Made by a program: the position numbers and the translations under genes. A DNA stretch of 64,000 nucleotides from Rhytidiadelphus loreus (taxonomy: Eukaryota > Streptophyta > Bryopsida > Hypnales > Hylocomiaceae). This document shows, piece after piece, positions 1 to 10,990 of this stretch (position 1 is the first letter of the stretch; every line of letters begins with the position of its first letter). The stretch lies in assembly GCA_947034895.1 (NCBI GenBank), contig OX344762.1, positions 15,294,760 to 15,358,759 on the forward strand. Reading direction: 5' to 3'. The notes below the pieces were generated by a model. That model was not told the DNA's origin, made no database searches, and worked only from the letters and a program-made list of their open reading frames with translations.

Positions 1-222
1 TGGTTGTTGTTACAAATTCTAAATTGGTTGCTATGGTAGGCCGCCAAATTTCTCGTGCTGCAGTGTATGCTATGAAGATGGTTGGATGCCGCCTACTTTT
101 GACTGCGATGTAGATCACATTGTTGGTACAACAAAGGTGGTGGATAAATTTGTAACTATCCAGGTGAAGTTTGTGTCCTTATTTACATTTGGTGGGTTAC
201 AATTTGGTGGGTCTTTATTGTT
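1..222 (+). repeat. Left part of interrupted repeat copy A
   Basis: This segment matches, with divergence, the reverse complement of about 41460-41650: both read through 'ggtaggccgcc', 'gtggataaatttgt' and 'tttgtgtcctt'. The match stops where a CACTA terminus begins at 223 and resumes at 40378. In copy B the reading frame on the minus strand is open for about 118 codons. The identity of the repeated unit is unknown; the downstream half encodes a lysine/glutamate-rich coiled coil. It extends beyond the left edge of the window. Confidence 0.8.
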
Positions 223-251
223 CACTATAAGAAACCCGTGTTTTTTTGACA
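223..251 (+). repeat. CACTA left terminal inverted repeat
   Basis: Starts CACTATAAGAAACCC and continues with a T-run followed by GACA. It pairs with the reverse complement of 40343-40371, differing at a G/A position and in T-run length. Confidence 0.88.
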
Positions 252-444
252 TCGGGCACTCAACATAGAGTATCCAAGGTTGGACACACTATGTCCAAGG
301 AGACATCTTCGTGTCTGGAAGATGGTTTGCCATTTCCAACAGATCTGAATGGATGTTGCAACGAACAGGCCAAAATTTAGGTGATAACAACTTCTTGTTT
401 TCACTGATGTATCCATCTCTTTTGATATGCTTGTGGACATAAGC

Positions 445-479
445 ATATATGGGGAATTTCGTTAAAATGGCGGTATTCC
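445..479 (+). repeat. Left TIR of nested element (with putative ATATAT TSD)
   Basis: Perfect inverted match to 35242-35276. Just inside it the 15-base string TTAAAATGGCGGT recurs (462-474 and 482-494), giving a small subterminal direct repeat. Confidence 0.8.
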
Positions 480-685
480 ATTAAAATGGCGGTTCAGAGC
501 TCCCAAGTCTGAATGAAATCCGACCGAAAATGGTAGCCGGGGGGATGAAATCCTGCAACAATGATGGGTTCCTGTGATAAAAACACCTTTTCCTCGATTC
601 AATCAAAGTTGGAGGGGTCCATTTCAGGACGAAATCATATCCATTCCGTGCCTTCTTAGAGCGGGCTACCTGAAAGAAAGTTCCA

Positions 686-1340
686 AAACAACTCTAAGCG
701 CCATTTGTTGTGCGAGGCGTGCATGACTCTTACAATTTGGGGTGGATCACAAAGACACATCACATGGCCACTTGGGTGTGGGGCAAAGTGGCCGAGAGGA
801 AAACAATTCACGGATCTGGATGCGCGGTCATGCACGGGAGAAGAGGGGGCGGTGCAAATGAAAGCACGGCCTCGGTGTAAAGAAGACAGTCTACATTCAA
901 TAGTAAGGGTAATTATAGTGGTTTTTGCATAGGGATCCGAACCCGCTTACATCCAACAGTTGGGGTGGATCACACACACACATAACATTCAATTGGCCAC
1001 TCGGGTTTTGGGCAAAGTAGCCAAGAAAAAAACAATGTCTGGATCTGCATGCGTGGCCATGCACGGGGAGTAGAGGGAAAACAGCTCTAAGCGCCATTTG
1101 TTGTGCGAGGCGTGGATGACTCTTACAGTTTGTGGGGGATCACAAAGACACATCACATGGCCACTTGGGTTTGGGGCAAAGTGGCCAAGAGGAAAACAAT
1201 TCACGGATCTGGATGCGCGGCCATGCACGGGGAGAAGAGGGGCGCAAATGAAAGCGCGGCCTCGGTTTAAAGAAGACAGTCTTTATTGAATAGGGTAATT
1301 ATAGTGGATTTTGCATAGGGATCCCAACCCGCTTACATAA
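686..1340 (+). repeat. Two and a half direct repeats of about 260 bp
   Basis: 686-952 and 1079-1340 are near-identical, sharing 'ctctaagcgccatttgttg', 'atcacatggccacttggg' and 'gaaagcgcggcctcggt'-type stretches. 956-1078 is a partial, more diverged copy of the middle part. Short open frames here are shared between copies, but no protein family was recognised and I do not call a gene. The repeats lie just inside the left TIR of the nested element. Confidence 0.8.
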
Positions 1341-1524
1341 TTTCTAGCTCTCTTCTACGGGAGAAGGTGCAGTCCAAGAAGAAACTATTTACGCCCAACT
1401 TTTGGGGACCATGTACTGCAGGACAAACTCAAAAATGGAGGAAGGTACAATCTGAACTATACCATTCTAAGTTCACGCCGGGACGCACGACTCGTTTTTC
1501 ATTCGCCGACGCAGAGGGGTGAAT

Positions 1525-2779
1525 CTGCACTCCGCATTCTCAAGTCGCGCCTCCTAAACCGCATGCAACCATCTTTGAGTGAAGGGTCTTGAGCTTCATG
1601 AACAAAAGCAAGCGCTTATTGGCCAATCATGTCGTTGGGAAGTCTTTACAGGGCATTCGCAGATTCCCAGACAAATGCTCGTCAATTGCGACATGGACCA
1701 CTTCCGGCGTTGCCTCTTTGCCAAATACATCATGGTTCAATCGGTCGACCGGGAGAGGTAAAAGCAAGAGCACTCACAACCCATCCACGTTCATAGGGGA
1801 AGTCAACTTCCTCGTCGGAAGAGGTTGACACATGGTCACCTTTGAAACACAACAGGACCCACCTCGCGAAAAGGGCGTCGCCAACATACAAGGAACTCAT
1901 CGACGCAAGGAAGGACGGCGTTGTCATCCACATTTTCTGACAGCAGTTCGAGTGTACCTGGTGGGAGTGATCGCCATCCACCGTCCGTGTCCTAGCATCC
2001 GGAGTTTTTGAGGGTGAGAACCAAAAACGGTTGACTTTTCTCGGAAAGTGCATCGGTGTGATGAGGCTGTTGATCGGAATACCTATTGGCTGCTCATAAC
2101 TCAAGCCGTCCAGCGGATGGGGGGTCGTCCGCATCCAACCTTGCACACTGAGAGTCAAGTTGGATATGAAAGACCCATGTGCATCCACTCGGCGGCTTGA
2201 GTTATGAGCAGCCAATAGGTAATCCAATCGACACCCTCACCACACCGATCCACCGTCCCGAGAATAGTAGACCGCATCTGGCACATGCCCACAAAACCCC
2301 CGGATGCCGGGAGAAGGAAGGTGGATGGCGGTCGCTCCCACCAGGTACACTCGAACAGCTCGAGGAAAATCTGCATGACAACGTCGTCCTTCCTTGCGCC
2401 GATGAGCACCTTGTATGCCGGTGATGCCCTATGAAGAAGAGGGCCCTTGATTCCAGTGCCATGAATCCCCTATGCATATTCATGTTCGGACAGAAGATGG
2501 GCCGCCGGGCGTCCCTACTTTTGCTCTACACAGTCAGCAAGTTCAACCATGAACGAGCCAGCACGATAACAACGCTAGAATGGATCCACACCGCACTTGA
2601 CAAGCATTTGTCCGCGTGTCTACGAATGCCCTGCAAGGTCCTCACAAGCGACATGAATAGCAAATAAACACCCGCTGGTGTTGGTGAAATGGTGGTTCGC
2701 TGACAATCTACAATTTTGCAAACTAGAGGGGCAGTAAGCAACGTGGGGAAGTGGTTGACACCCGGAAACTAGGTCGCCC
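1525..2779. repeat. Palindromic (foldback-like) tandem unit 1
   Basis: The left half of the unit is an imperfect reverse complement of the right half, folding near 2150. A 28-bp perfect pair sits at 2081-2108 and 2193-2220 (core CTATTGGCTGCTCATAACTC). Further out, 1610-1760 pairs with about 2530-2690, so both strands translate to related peptides around 'LQGIRR...DKCSS'. Arms are about 550-600 bp. No transposase or recognised domain is encoded. The unit recurs in tandem at 2780 and 4206. Confidence 0.8.
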
Positions 2780-4205
2780 ACTCCACATTCTCAAATTGCG
2801 CCTCCAAAACCGCATGCAGACAACTTTGAATGAAGCACTAGAAGAAAACTGTGTTAGAATCCCTGAAAACACATCACCTTGTTTTTGTTAAGTTCCCGTT
2901 TCAAAACGCAGGCAAAATGCGGAAGTCAAAACATTTTTCTACGTTTTGAAACGAGAGCTTCACGAAAACAAGGTGACGTGTTTTCAGGGATTCTAACACA
3001 GTTTCTTCTAGTGAAGGGTCTTGAGCTTCATGAACAAAAGCAAGCGCCTATTTGCCAATCATGTCGTCAGGAAGCCTTTACATGGCATTCGGAGATTCCC
3101 GGACAAATGCTCGTCAATTGCAACATGGACTACTTCCGGCATCGCCTCTTTGCCGAATACATCATGGTTCAACCGGTCGACCAGGAGAGGTAAAAGCAAG
3201 AGCACTCACAACCCATCCACATTCATAGGGGAAGTCAACTTCTTCCTCGAAAGATGGTGACACATGGTCACCCATGAAGCACACCAAGACCCACCTCGCA
3301 AACAGGGTGTCACTTGCATTCAAGGAGCTCTTGGGCGCAAGGAAGGACGGCGCTGTGATACACATTCTCCCCAAGTTGTTCGAGTGTACTTGGTAGCAGC
3401 GACGGCCATCCACCGTCCACGTCCTAGCATCCGGAGTTTGGGAGGGTGAGAACCAAAAACGGTCGACTTTTCCCGGGAAGTGCACTGGTGTGAAGAGAGT
3501 GCCCATCGGAGTACCTATTGGCTGCTCATAACTCAATCCGTCAAGCGGATGTACCGTCGTCCGAATACCACGGTGCACAGCGAGAGCCAAGTTGGTTTAC
3601 GACGACACACATGCACTCGACGGCTTGAATTATGAGCAGTCAATAGATACTTCAATGGACACCCTCCCCACACCGATCCACCGCCCCGAGAATAGTAGAC
3701 CGCATGTGGCACATGCCCACAGAAACCCCGGATGCCGGGAGAAGGACGGTGGATGGACGTTGCTGCTACCAAGTACCTTAGAACAACAGGAGGAGAATGT
3801 GCATGACAACGTCGTCCTTCCTTGCGCCGAGGAGCTCCTTGAATGCAAGTGACACCCTACGAAGATCAGGGCCATGGATTCTTGTGCCATGAATCCCCTA
3901 TGCATATTGGTGTTCGGACAGAAGATGGGCCGCTAGCGTCCCTACTTTTTTGCTCTACACCAAGTCAGCAAGTTCAACCATGAACGAGCCAGCACAATAA
4001 CAACGCCAGAATGGATCCACACCACACTTGACGAGCATTTGTCCGCGTGTCTCCGAGTGCCCTGCAAGGTCCTCACAAGCGACATGAATAGCAAATAAAC
4101 ACACGCTGGTGTTGGTGAAATGGTGGTCCGCTCACAGTCTACAATGTGCAAACTAGAGGGGTAGTAAGCAACGTGAGGACATGGTCCACACTGAGAGTCT
4201 AGGTC
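2780..4205. repeat. Palindromic tandem unit 2, interrupted by a MITE
   Basis: Same layout as unit 1, with central arms at 3512-3539 and 3621-3648. Without the 178-bp MITE and its 3-bp duplication the unit is about 1.25 kb, like its neighbours. The right half includes the same 'aataaacacacgctggtgtt' stretch that mirrors the left-arm start. Confidence 0.8.
2836..3013. mobile_element. 178-bp CACTA-type MITE
   Basis: Begins CACTAGAAGAAAACTGTG and ends in its reverse complement (...TTTCTTCTAGTG), with about 70-bp inverted arms and a short centre. AAG flanks both sides (2833-2835 and 3014-3016), the 3-bp target duplication expected of CACTA elements. The paralogous sites in units 1 and 3 read 'gtgaagggtcttgagc' with no insert, so they are empty sites. 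Too short to code; non-autonomous. Confidence 0.93.
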
Positions 4206-5440
4206 ACCACATTCTCAAATTGCCCCTCCAAAACTGCATGCAGCCAACTTCGGGTGAAGGGTCTTGAGCTTCATGAACAAAAGCAAGCGCCTATTTGCCA
4301 ATCATGTCGTCGGGAAGCCTTTACAGGGCATTCGGAGATTCCCGGACAAATGCTCGTCAATTGCGACATGGACCACTTCCGGCGTCGCCTCTTTGCCGAA
4401 TACATCATGGTTCAACCGGTCGACCGGGAGAGGTAAAAGCAAGAGCACTCACAACCCATCCACGTTCATAGGGGAAGTCAACTTCTTCCTCGAAAGATGG
4501 TGACACATGGTCACCCATGAAACACGCCAAGACCCACCTCGCGAACAGGGCGTCACTTGCATTCAAGGAGCTCCTGGGTGCAAGGAAGGACGGCGCTGTG
4601 ATACACATTCTCCCCAAGTTGTTCGAGTGTACTTGGTAGCAGCGACGGCCATCCACCGTCCACGTCCTAGCATCCGCAGTTTTTGAGGGTGAAAACCAGA
4701 AACGGTCGACTTTTCACGGGAAGTGCACTGGTGTGAAGAGAGTGTCCATTAGAGTACCTATTGGCTGCTCATAACTCAATCCGTCAAGCGGATGTACCGT
4801 CGTCCGAATACCACGGTGCATAGTGAGAACCAACTTGGTTTACGACACACATGCACTCGACGGCTTGAATTATGAGCAGTCAATAGATACTTCGATGGAC
4901 ACCCTCTCCACACCGATCCACTACCCCGAGAATAGTAGACCGCATCTAATACATGCCCACAAAACCCCCGGATGCTGGGAGAAGGACGGTGGATGGACGT
5001 TGCTCCTACCAAGTACCTTAGAACAACAGGAGGAGAATGTGCATGACAACGTCGTCCTTCCTTGCGCCGAGGAGCTCCTTGAATGCATGTGACACCCTAC
5101 GAAGATCAGGGCCATGGATTCTTGTGCCATGAATCCCCTATGCATATTGGTGTTCGGACAGAAGATGGGCCGCTAGCGTCCCTACTTTTTTGCTCTACAC
5201 CAAGTCAGCAAGTTCAACCATGAACGAGCCAGCACAATAACAACGCCCGAATGGATCCACACCGCACTTGACGGGCATTTGTCCGCGTGTCTCCGAGTGC
5301 CCTGTAAGGTCCTCACAAGCGACATGAATAGCAAATAAACGCACGCTGGTGTTGGTGAAATGGTGGTCCGCTCACAATCTACAATTTTGCAAACTCAAGG
5401 GGCAGTAAGCAACGTGGGGACGTGGTCGACACCCGGAAAC
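4206..5440. repeat. Palindromic tandem unit 3
   Basis: Highly similar to unit 2 without the MITE. Central arms are at 4757-4784 and 4860-4887. The right end merges near 5440 into a second subfamily of palindromic units. Confidence 0.8.
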
Positions 5441-6251
5441 TAGATCGCCTTGTTGTTGGAGAGAGACCAAGTATCCTGTACAAAAAGGCCAACGGTCAAT
5501 TCCGGACTTGGGGGGGCAAAACAGCGCACTGAAAGACCACGTAGGGTATTGATAAGCCCACCTTATGATATACGGAGTCCTCAACCTCATTTACAATCGC
5601 ACCAAGGTGACGTCCATGCCTTCCTCCTTTGGGGCCACGTAGCCGGAGCCAGAGCACTCTGAGTTCTACCTTCGTCTGCCTCTGATGAATGTCGAGGCCC
5701 CAAAAGAAGGGGTTGGTGGACAAGTATTGTGACACCATTGCCGGGATGGGGACTATTGTGAACAGGGTGCCTATCAGCGCACCTGCTGGCTGCTCAGAAC
5801 AAGGACCTTCAAGTGGGAGTGGAACATTCATATCCAACAATGCGCAATCATCGAACACATGCTGTTATGCATTTTTCGAGGAATGAGCAGAGCTGGATAT
5901 CATTGCTCCACTCCCACTTGAGGGCTCGCATTGTGAGCAGCGAACAGGTGCGTCGATAGGCCCCCTGTCCACAATAGTCCCCATCCCGACAATGGTAGAG
6001 CGGCTGCGGTCAAAGCCCACGGAGACGGAAGGATGTCGCGGACGACGCATGACGGTGGCTCTCATGGTGTACCTCGAACGATGACGGAGGGAGGGGTTCA
6101 TGGTACTGCCTCCCGTCGTTGCCCTTGCCATTCCCGTGAACGCAAGGAGCAATGCCTTCCGAGTTCTCCGCATGCGAGCTGACGATGCTGCCCACGGTTC
6201 AGACCGCGCGGTCTGAACTGCAGACGCCGACGCTCCAACCATCGTCACTTC
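5441..6251. repeat. Truncated palindromic unit, second subfamily
   Basis: The fold centre is near 5880. 'cgggatggggactattgtg' at 5741-5759 pairs with the reverse complement near 5975-5995. The left arm is shorter than in the next two units, so this copy is 5'-truncated. It ends with a TTCAGACCGCGCGGTCTGAA palindrome at 6198-6217. Confidence 0.7.
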
Positions 6252-7594
6252 GTGATGATTCTCCAGCTTGATCAACACCAGCAAGAGTCTATTCGCCGAT
6301 CACATCGTCGTGAGGTCCTCGCATGGCACTCCGAGGTTCGCGGACAAATGATTGTCCATTGCAGTGCCGACCCATGCTGTCGTCATCCCTTTGCCGGATG
6401 GATCATTGCTGAACCCGCTCTTGTATTCACGGGAACCCACCCCGTAACAAAGTGCGCCTTGTGTTCACGGGAGGCATTGGCATGGACGCCCTCCTCGCAT
6501 CGTTCAAGGGCACCGATTTCGAGGGTTGGCACCGAAACCGGTCAACCTTTGCCGGGATGGGGACTTCCGCGAAAAGGTGCCTATCAGCGCACCTGTTGTC
6601 TGCTCATAACAAGTGCCCTCAAGTGAGATTGGAACAGTCATATCCAACAATGCACAATCATCGAACACATGCTCCTGTGCATTTTCCGAGGAATGAGCAG
6701 AGTTGGATATCATTGCTCCACTCTCACTCGAGGGCTCGCATTGTGAGCAGCCAACAGGTGCGTTGATAGGCCCCATCCACGGCAGTCCCCATCCCGGCAA
6801 TGGTAGACCGGCTGTGGTCGAAGCCCACGGAGACGCAAGAAGTCGCGGAGGAGGACGACGCAGGCTGGTGGCTCTCCTGGTGTACCTCCAACGATGACGG
6901 AGGGAGGGGTTCATGGCAACGCCTCCCGTAGTTGCCCTTGGAAGTCCCGTGAACGCAAGGCGCATCCGCTCCACACAAGAGACGCGTTCAACAACGATCC
7001 ATCCAGCACGTTGACATCGTTCGAATTGGTCAGTACTACAATGGACGAATATTTTCCGGACCTTCTCAGTGTGCCGTGCAACGACCACCCAAACGATATG
7101 ATCGGCAAATAGATGCCTACTGGCGTTGGTGAAATGATGTTGCGAGGACCTTTCATCTGCGTGCTACGATGTACAGAAGCCTACTCTATGGGGTCGGGGA
7201 CTCGTGTTAAAAAAGTGAGAATATTTGTATTAGTGTATCCAGTGTGGGAATGAGTATATTGTTGACAAGAATGAACTGAAAATGTCTCTACAATTCTCTA
7301 ATAAATGAGATGCATCTGTAAATGTCATTTATGTTGTAGTAATGTTCAGCAATGTCAATGTGACCTTCGCAGACGAGTTGAGGATGCTGCCCACGTTTCA
7401 GACCACGCGGTCTGAAACGCAGGCGCCGACGTTCCAACCTCTGTCGCCTCGTGATGACGCAAGGCGCATCCAATTCCTGTGAGCGCAAGGAGCAATGCCT
7501 ACCGAGTTCTCCGCGTGCGAGCTGATGATGCTGCCCACGGTTCAGACCGCGCGGTCTGAACTGCAGGCGCCAACGCTCCAACCATCGTCGCTTC
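6252..7594. repeat. Palindromic unit, second subfamily, copy 2
   Basis: The left arm starts 'gatcaacaccagcaagagtc' and its mirror ends near 7140 with 'caccaacgccagtaggcatc' on the minus strand; the fold centre is about 6690. It is followed by a non-palindromic spacer (7150-7594) with copies of the 20-bp palindrome at 7396-7417 and 7541-7560. The unit plus spacer is directly repeated at 7595-8960. Confidence 0.75.
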
Positions 7595-8960
7595 GTGATG
7601 ACTCTCCAACTTGATCAACACCAGCAAGAGTCTATTCGCCGATCACATCATCGTGAGGTCCTTGCACGGCACTCCGAGGTTCGCGGTCAAATGCTCGTCC
7701 ACTGTAGTGCGGACCCATGCTGGTGTCGTCCCTTTGCCAGATGGATCATTGCTGAACCCGCTCTTGTAATGAGAACAGGCAAGGATATGGACACCCCATC
7801 CACGGTCACGTCAAGAACGTCCTCTTCACATCCCGGAACCCACCGCCTAGCGGAGTACATCTTGTGTTCACAAGACTTCCAGTGCACAACCAGGGGAGGC
7901 GTTGTCATGAACGCCCTCCTCCAACCGTTCAAGGGCATCCCATCCGTGCGACCGTCGTCTCCCTCCGCCACATCCTCGCGTTCTCCGTGGGCTTCGACCG
8001 CAGCCGGTATACCATTGCCGGGATGGGGACTGCCGTGAAAGGTGCATATCAACGCACCTGTTGGCTGCTGATAACAAATGCCTTCAAGTGAGATTGGAAC
8101 ACTCATATCCAACAATGCGCAATCATCGAACACATGCTCCTGTGCATTTTCCGAGGAATGAGCAGAGTTGGATATCATTGCTCCACTCTCACTCGAGGGC
8201 ATTGTGAGCAGCCAACAAGTGCGTTGATAGGCACCCTGTCCACGGCAGTCCCCATCCCGGCAATGGTAGACCGGCTACGGTCGAAGCCCACGGAGAACGC
8301 GAGGATGTGGCGGAGGGGGACGCATGACGGTGGCTCTTCTGGTGTACCTCCAACGATGGTTGCCCTTGGAAGTCCCGTGAAAGCAAGGCGCATCCGCTCC
8401 ACACAAGAGACGAGTTCAACAACGATCCATCCAGCACATTCGAATTGGTCAGCACTACAATGGACGAATATTTTCCGAACCTTCTCAAGGTGCCCTACAA
8501 CAACCACCTACACGATATGATCGGCAAATAGATGCCTACTGGCGTTGGTGAAATGATGTTACGACGAAGGGAACCACGCTCTATGGGATCGGGGACTCGT
8601 GTTAAAAAAATGCGAGTATTTGTATTAGTCTATCCAATGTCGGAAAGAATATATTGTTGACAAGAATGATGAACTGAAAATGTTTCTAAAATTCTGAAAA
8701 TGTTTCTAAAATATCTCTAATGAGATGCATCTGTAAATGTCATTTATGTTGTATGGGAAAGTCATCCGTGGCTCACCATGAGTCCACGTTCAGCAATGTT
8801 AGTGTGGAGCTATTACTAAAAGCAATGAAGGGTAGACTGGACTTTGGACTTGGAACGCGACTGTGCAGCCTTCCGTCGTAACCTTCGCAGACGAGTTGAG
8901 GATGCTGCCCACGGTTCAGACCGCGCGGTCTGAACTGCAGGCGCTGACACTCCAACCTTC
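7595..8960. repeat. Palindromic unit, second subfamily, copy 3
   Basis: Direct repeat of the preceding unit plus spacer. Shared spacer landmarks are 'ggggactcgtgttaaaaaa' and 'gagatgcatctgtaaatgtc'. One copy of the 20-bp palindrome lies at 8915-8934. Fold centre about 8150. Confidence 0.75.
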
Positions 8961-9283
8961 GTCGCGTCGGCCACTTGGGGAGGTGACTGCCCGGAGGGAT
9001 CCTGCACAACGAAGACAATGGTCACGACCGTGCAAACGTGATTGCAATTTTCTGGACGAGCTCCGGAAAGACAAAGTTCAGAGTGGGAAAAGAGGAGCAA
9101 CGGAGTATTCGATGGACAAACAATTTCACCCCATCCTAGACTACAGCCTAGTGTAGGGCGGGAAAAAATTGTTTCTCCATCAAACTCATCCGTCGTCCCC
9201 TGCGTACCTCAATTCATCCCAAGGGAGCAAACAACCCACCTTACCACATACGTACATCGTCGCACCACGCGCTCGTCAGCAGT

Positions 9284-9544
9284 GATGTCTTCTTATAGGG
9301 AAGTCGAGGTCACGTCCTCGCCCGCGTCGCCCGCCTCGCCCGGCGCCTCGCAACTGTCGGAGGAGCCCACTCCTTCCGTCGTCTGGGTCCGCCGTCGCTT
9401 CATCCGTCGAGGGCCCCTTCGCGCACTGTCGACGGAGTGCCCGCCGAAAGCGCGAACGCGGCGCAGCCCCTGTATACCCATCCATTTCCGCTTGGTGCAT
9501 CAACCCTTTTCTTTCTTTTGCACCACGTGCTTCGCTCTTCGATA
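9284..9544 (+). CDS. Possible short ORF, unidentified
   Basis: An ATG-initiated frame of about 86 codons starts MSSYREVEVTSSPASPASPG and is serine/proline-rich, then arginine-rich. It overlaps the 3' end of the FCP1-like gene on the opposite strand from 9500. The region is GC-rich and open in several frames, so this may be a chance frame or a first exon. No family was recognised. Confidence 0.2.
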
Positions 9545-10990
9545 GACGAAATGATCGTTCCCGTCTCTACTGTACGTGCCGACAAACTCTGGATACTCCA
9601 GCAAGAGAGACCTGTCCTGCAACGCAGCTAACTCACGCACATTGAGTCTAAGAGAGGGCGTCCTGTGGTTTCCGAAAAACAGATTCCGAGACACGTACTG
9701 CGACACGCTAAGACCGGACTCTAGCAGGCCCTTGAGATAGAGTCGCAACGTCCTGTCCATGGTGGAATCGTGCGGGCTGCCAATGTACGACAACGGGAAG
9801 ATGGCATTGTGCACGGGATTGAGGATGCTGCTCTCAGGGGAGGAATTGATGAGTAGTGTGTTGCTGGAATTGGCCCTAAATGTGCCGGATTTGAACCTAT
9901 CTCCGTCCCAGATGGCCTTGTGCAGAACCTTGAGCCTCAGCCTCCCCTCGGGATGGTCGGGGAACTGAACGTACGTGTCCTCGTCCACGTCAGTATCCCA
10001 CTCGGGTTGGTAGGGGTGCGCCGGACAAGGCAACGAGGGGAGGTGTGGGGGGGCCTACACCTGCACAACCGCCACGATCGTCTCTCCACGATGGAGGTGC
10101 AGTCCTCGAGCGTGAGTACGCGCATGGACGAGCGCTCCAAGCCGCGGAAGAGGAAATCGATCATGGGATTGGCCACGACGGCCGGCAGCCTTGTCCACAT
10201 AGACAAGCGAAACCTCTTCACCAGGCCTTTGAGGAATTCGCGCACTTTCGGACGACACGAGAGGGAGAACTCGCCGAAGACGTGGCGTTTCGTCGGATCG
10301 TAATCGTCCTCCGGTGGTGCGCTTGCTGCGGGCGAGCGACCGGATCCGAGGGGCCCGACGTGCTCAACTTGGCATAGGACTCCTTCCAACTCCAAGACAA
10401 CAAAATAACTGTACAAGGGCAAAGCAACGGGAGGCGGCAGCGCAGGCAACGGCAACGAGGCCTGCGTATGCGAAATCCCTTGTTCAAAGTAGTATTTGAA
10501 AATTGAATAAACGGGAGTCCACAATTGAAAATGCGCCCCCCCCAACAAGTGTGGGAGGCTTGAACACAGAGACGTGAACCCTTGTCTATTATCATCCTCT
10601 TTCTAAACGAGATCCACGTCCGATCCCTACAAACTATCTAGGCAAGCGCTACGGAGGCAGTGAGCAGAGGGATGCAAGGAGATCGAGCCTCACCTTTGTT
10701 ACATCCGGAGTGGTGGCCGCAACGGGAGTGGTGGCACGCCTCGTGGCGGCGCGAGTCTGGACACCCGCGACAATGGGAGACACGACCTGTGCAGCTTGCG
10801 GAGGGGGGAGTTCCACCTCAGAGACCGGAGGGGGGAGTTCCACCTCAGAGACTGGAGGGGGGACTTCAGCAATGGCGGGAGCCTCCAGTGCCATCGGTGG
10901 CGGACAAGGAGGGCAACTCGGTCGACGGAGTACCAGTGCAGACTCTTCGCCCAACCCAAGAGCATGGCCACCCTGAACCGCAAATGCCAA
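9500..10990 (-). pseudogene. FCP1/SCP-like HAD phosphatase-like gene, catalytic residues lost
   Basis: Three minus-strand coding blocks are visible. The first is a proline-rich N-terminal exon (about 10990-10687, ending before GTGAGG). The second (about 10480-10050) contains LELEGVLC, RPKVREFLKGLVKRF and SMWTRLPAVVANPMIDFLF. The third (about 10000-9500) contains NTLLINSSPE, NPVHNAIFPLSYIG and LRLYLKGLLESGLSV. In order and spacing these match the FCP1-type (NLI-interacting factor) HAD fold. Known active members carry DxDG at the first motif and acidic residues after the 'ID/DD' strand; here they read ELEG and INSS. Phosphatase activity is therefore unlikely. Exon joins are inferred, since the last two blocks are in different frames and a short intron is assumed. 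Expression and function are unknown. Confidence 0.6.

Noticed and set aside
1730..2227. 165-codon minus-strand gene in the palindromic unit
   Set aside because: The frame is not kept open in the sister units at the same length, and related peptides appear on the opposite strand because of the inverted arms.
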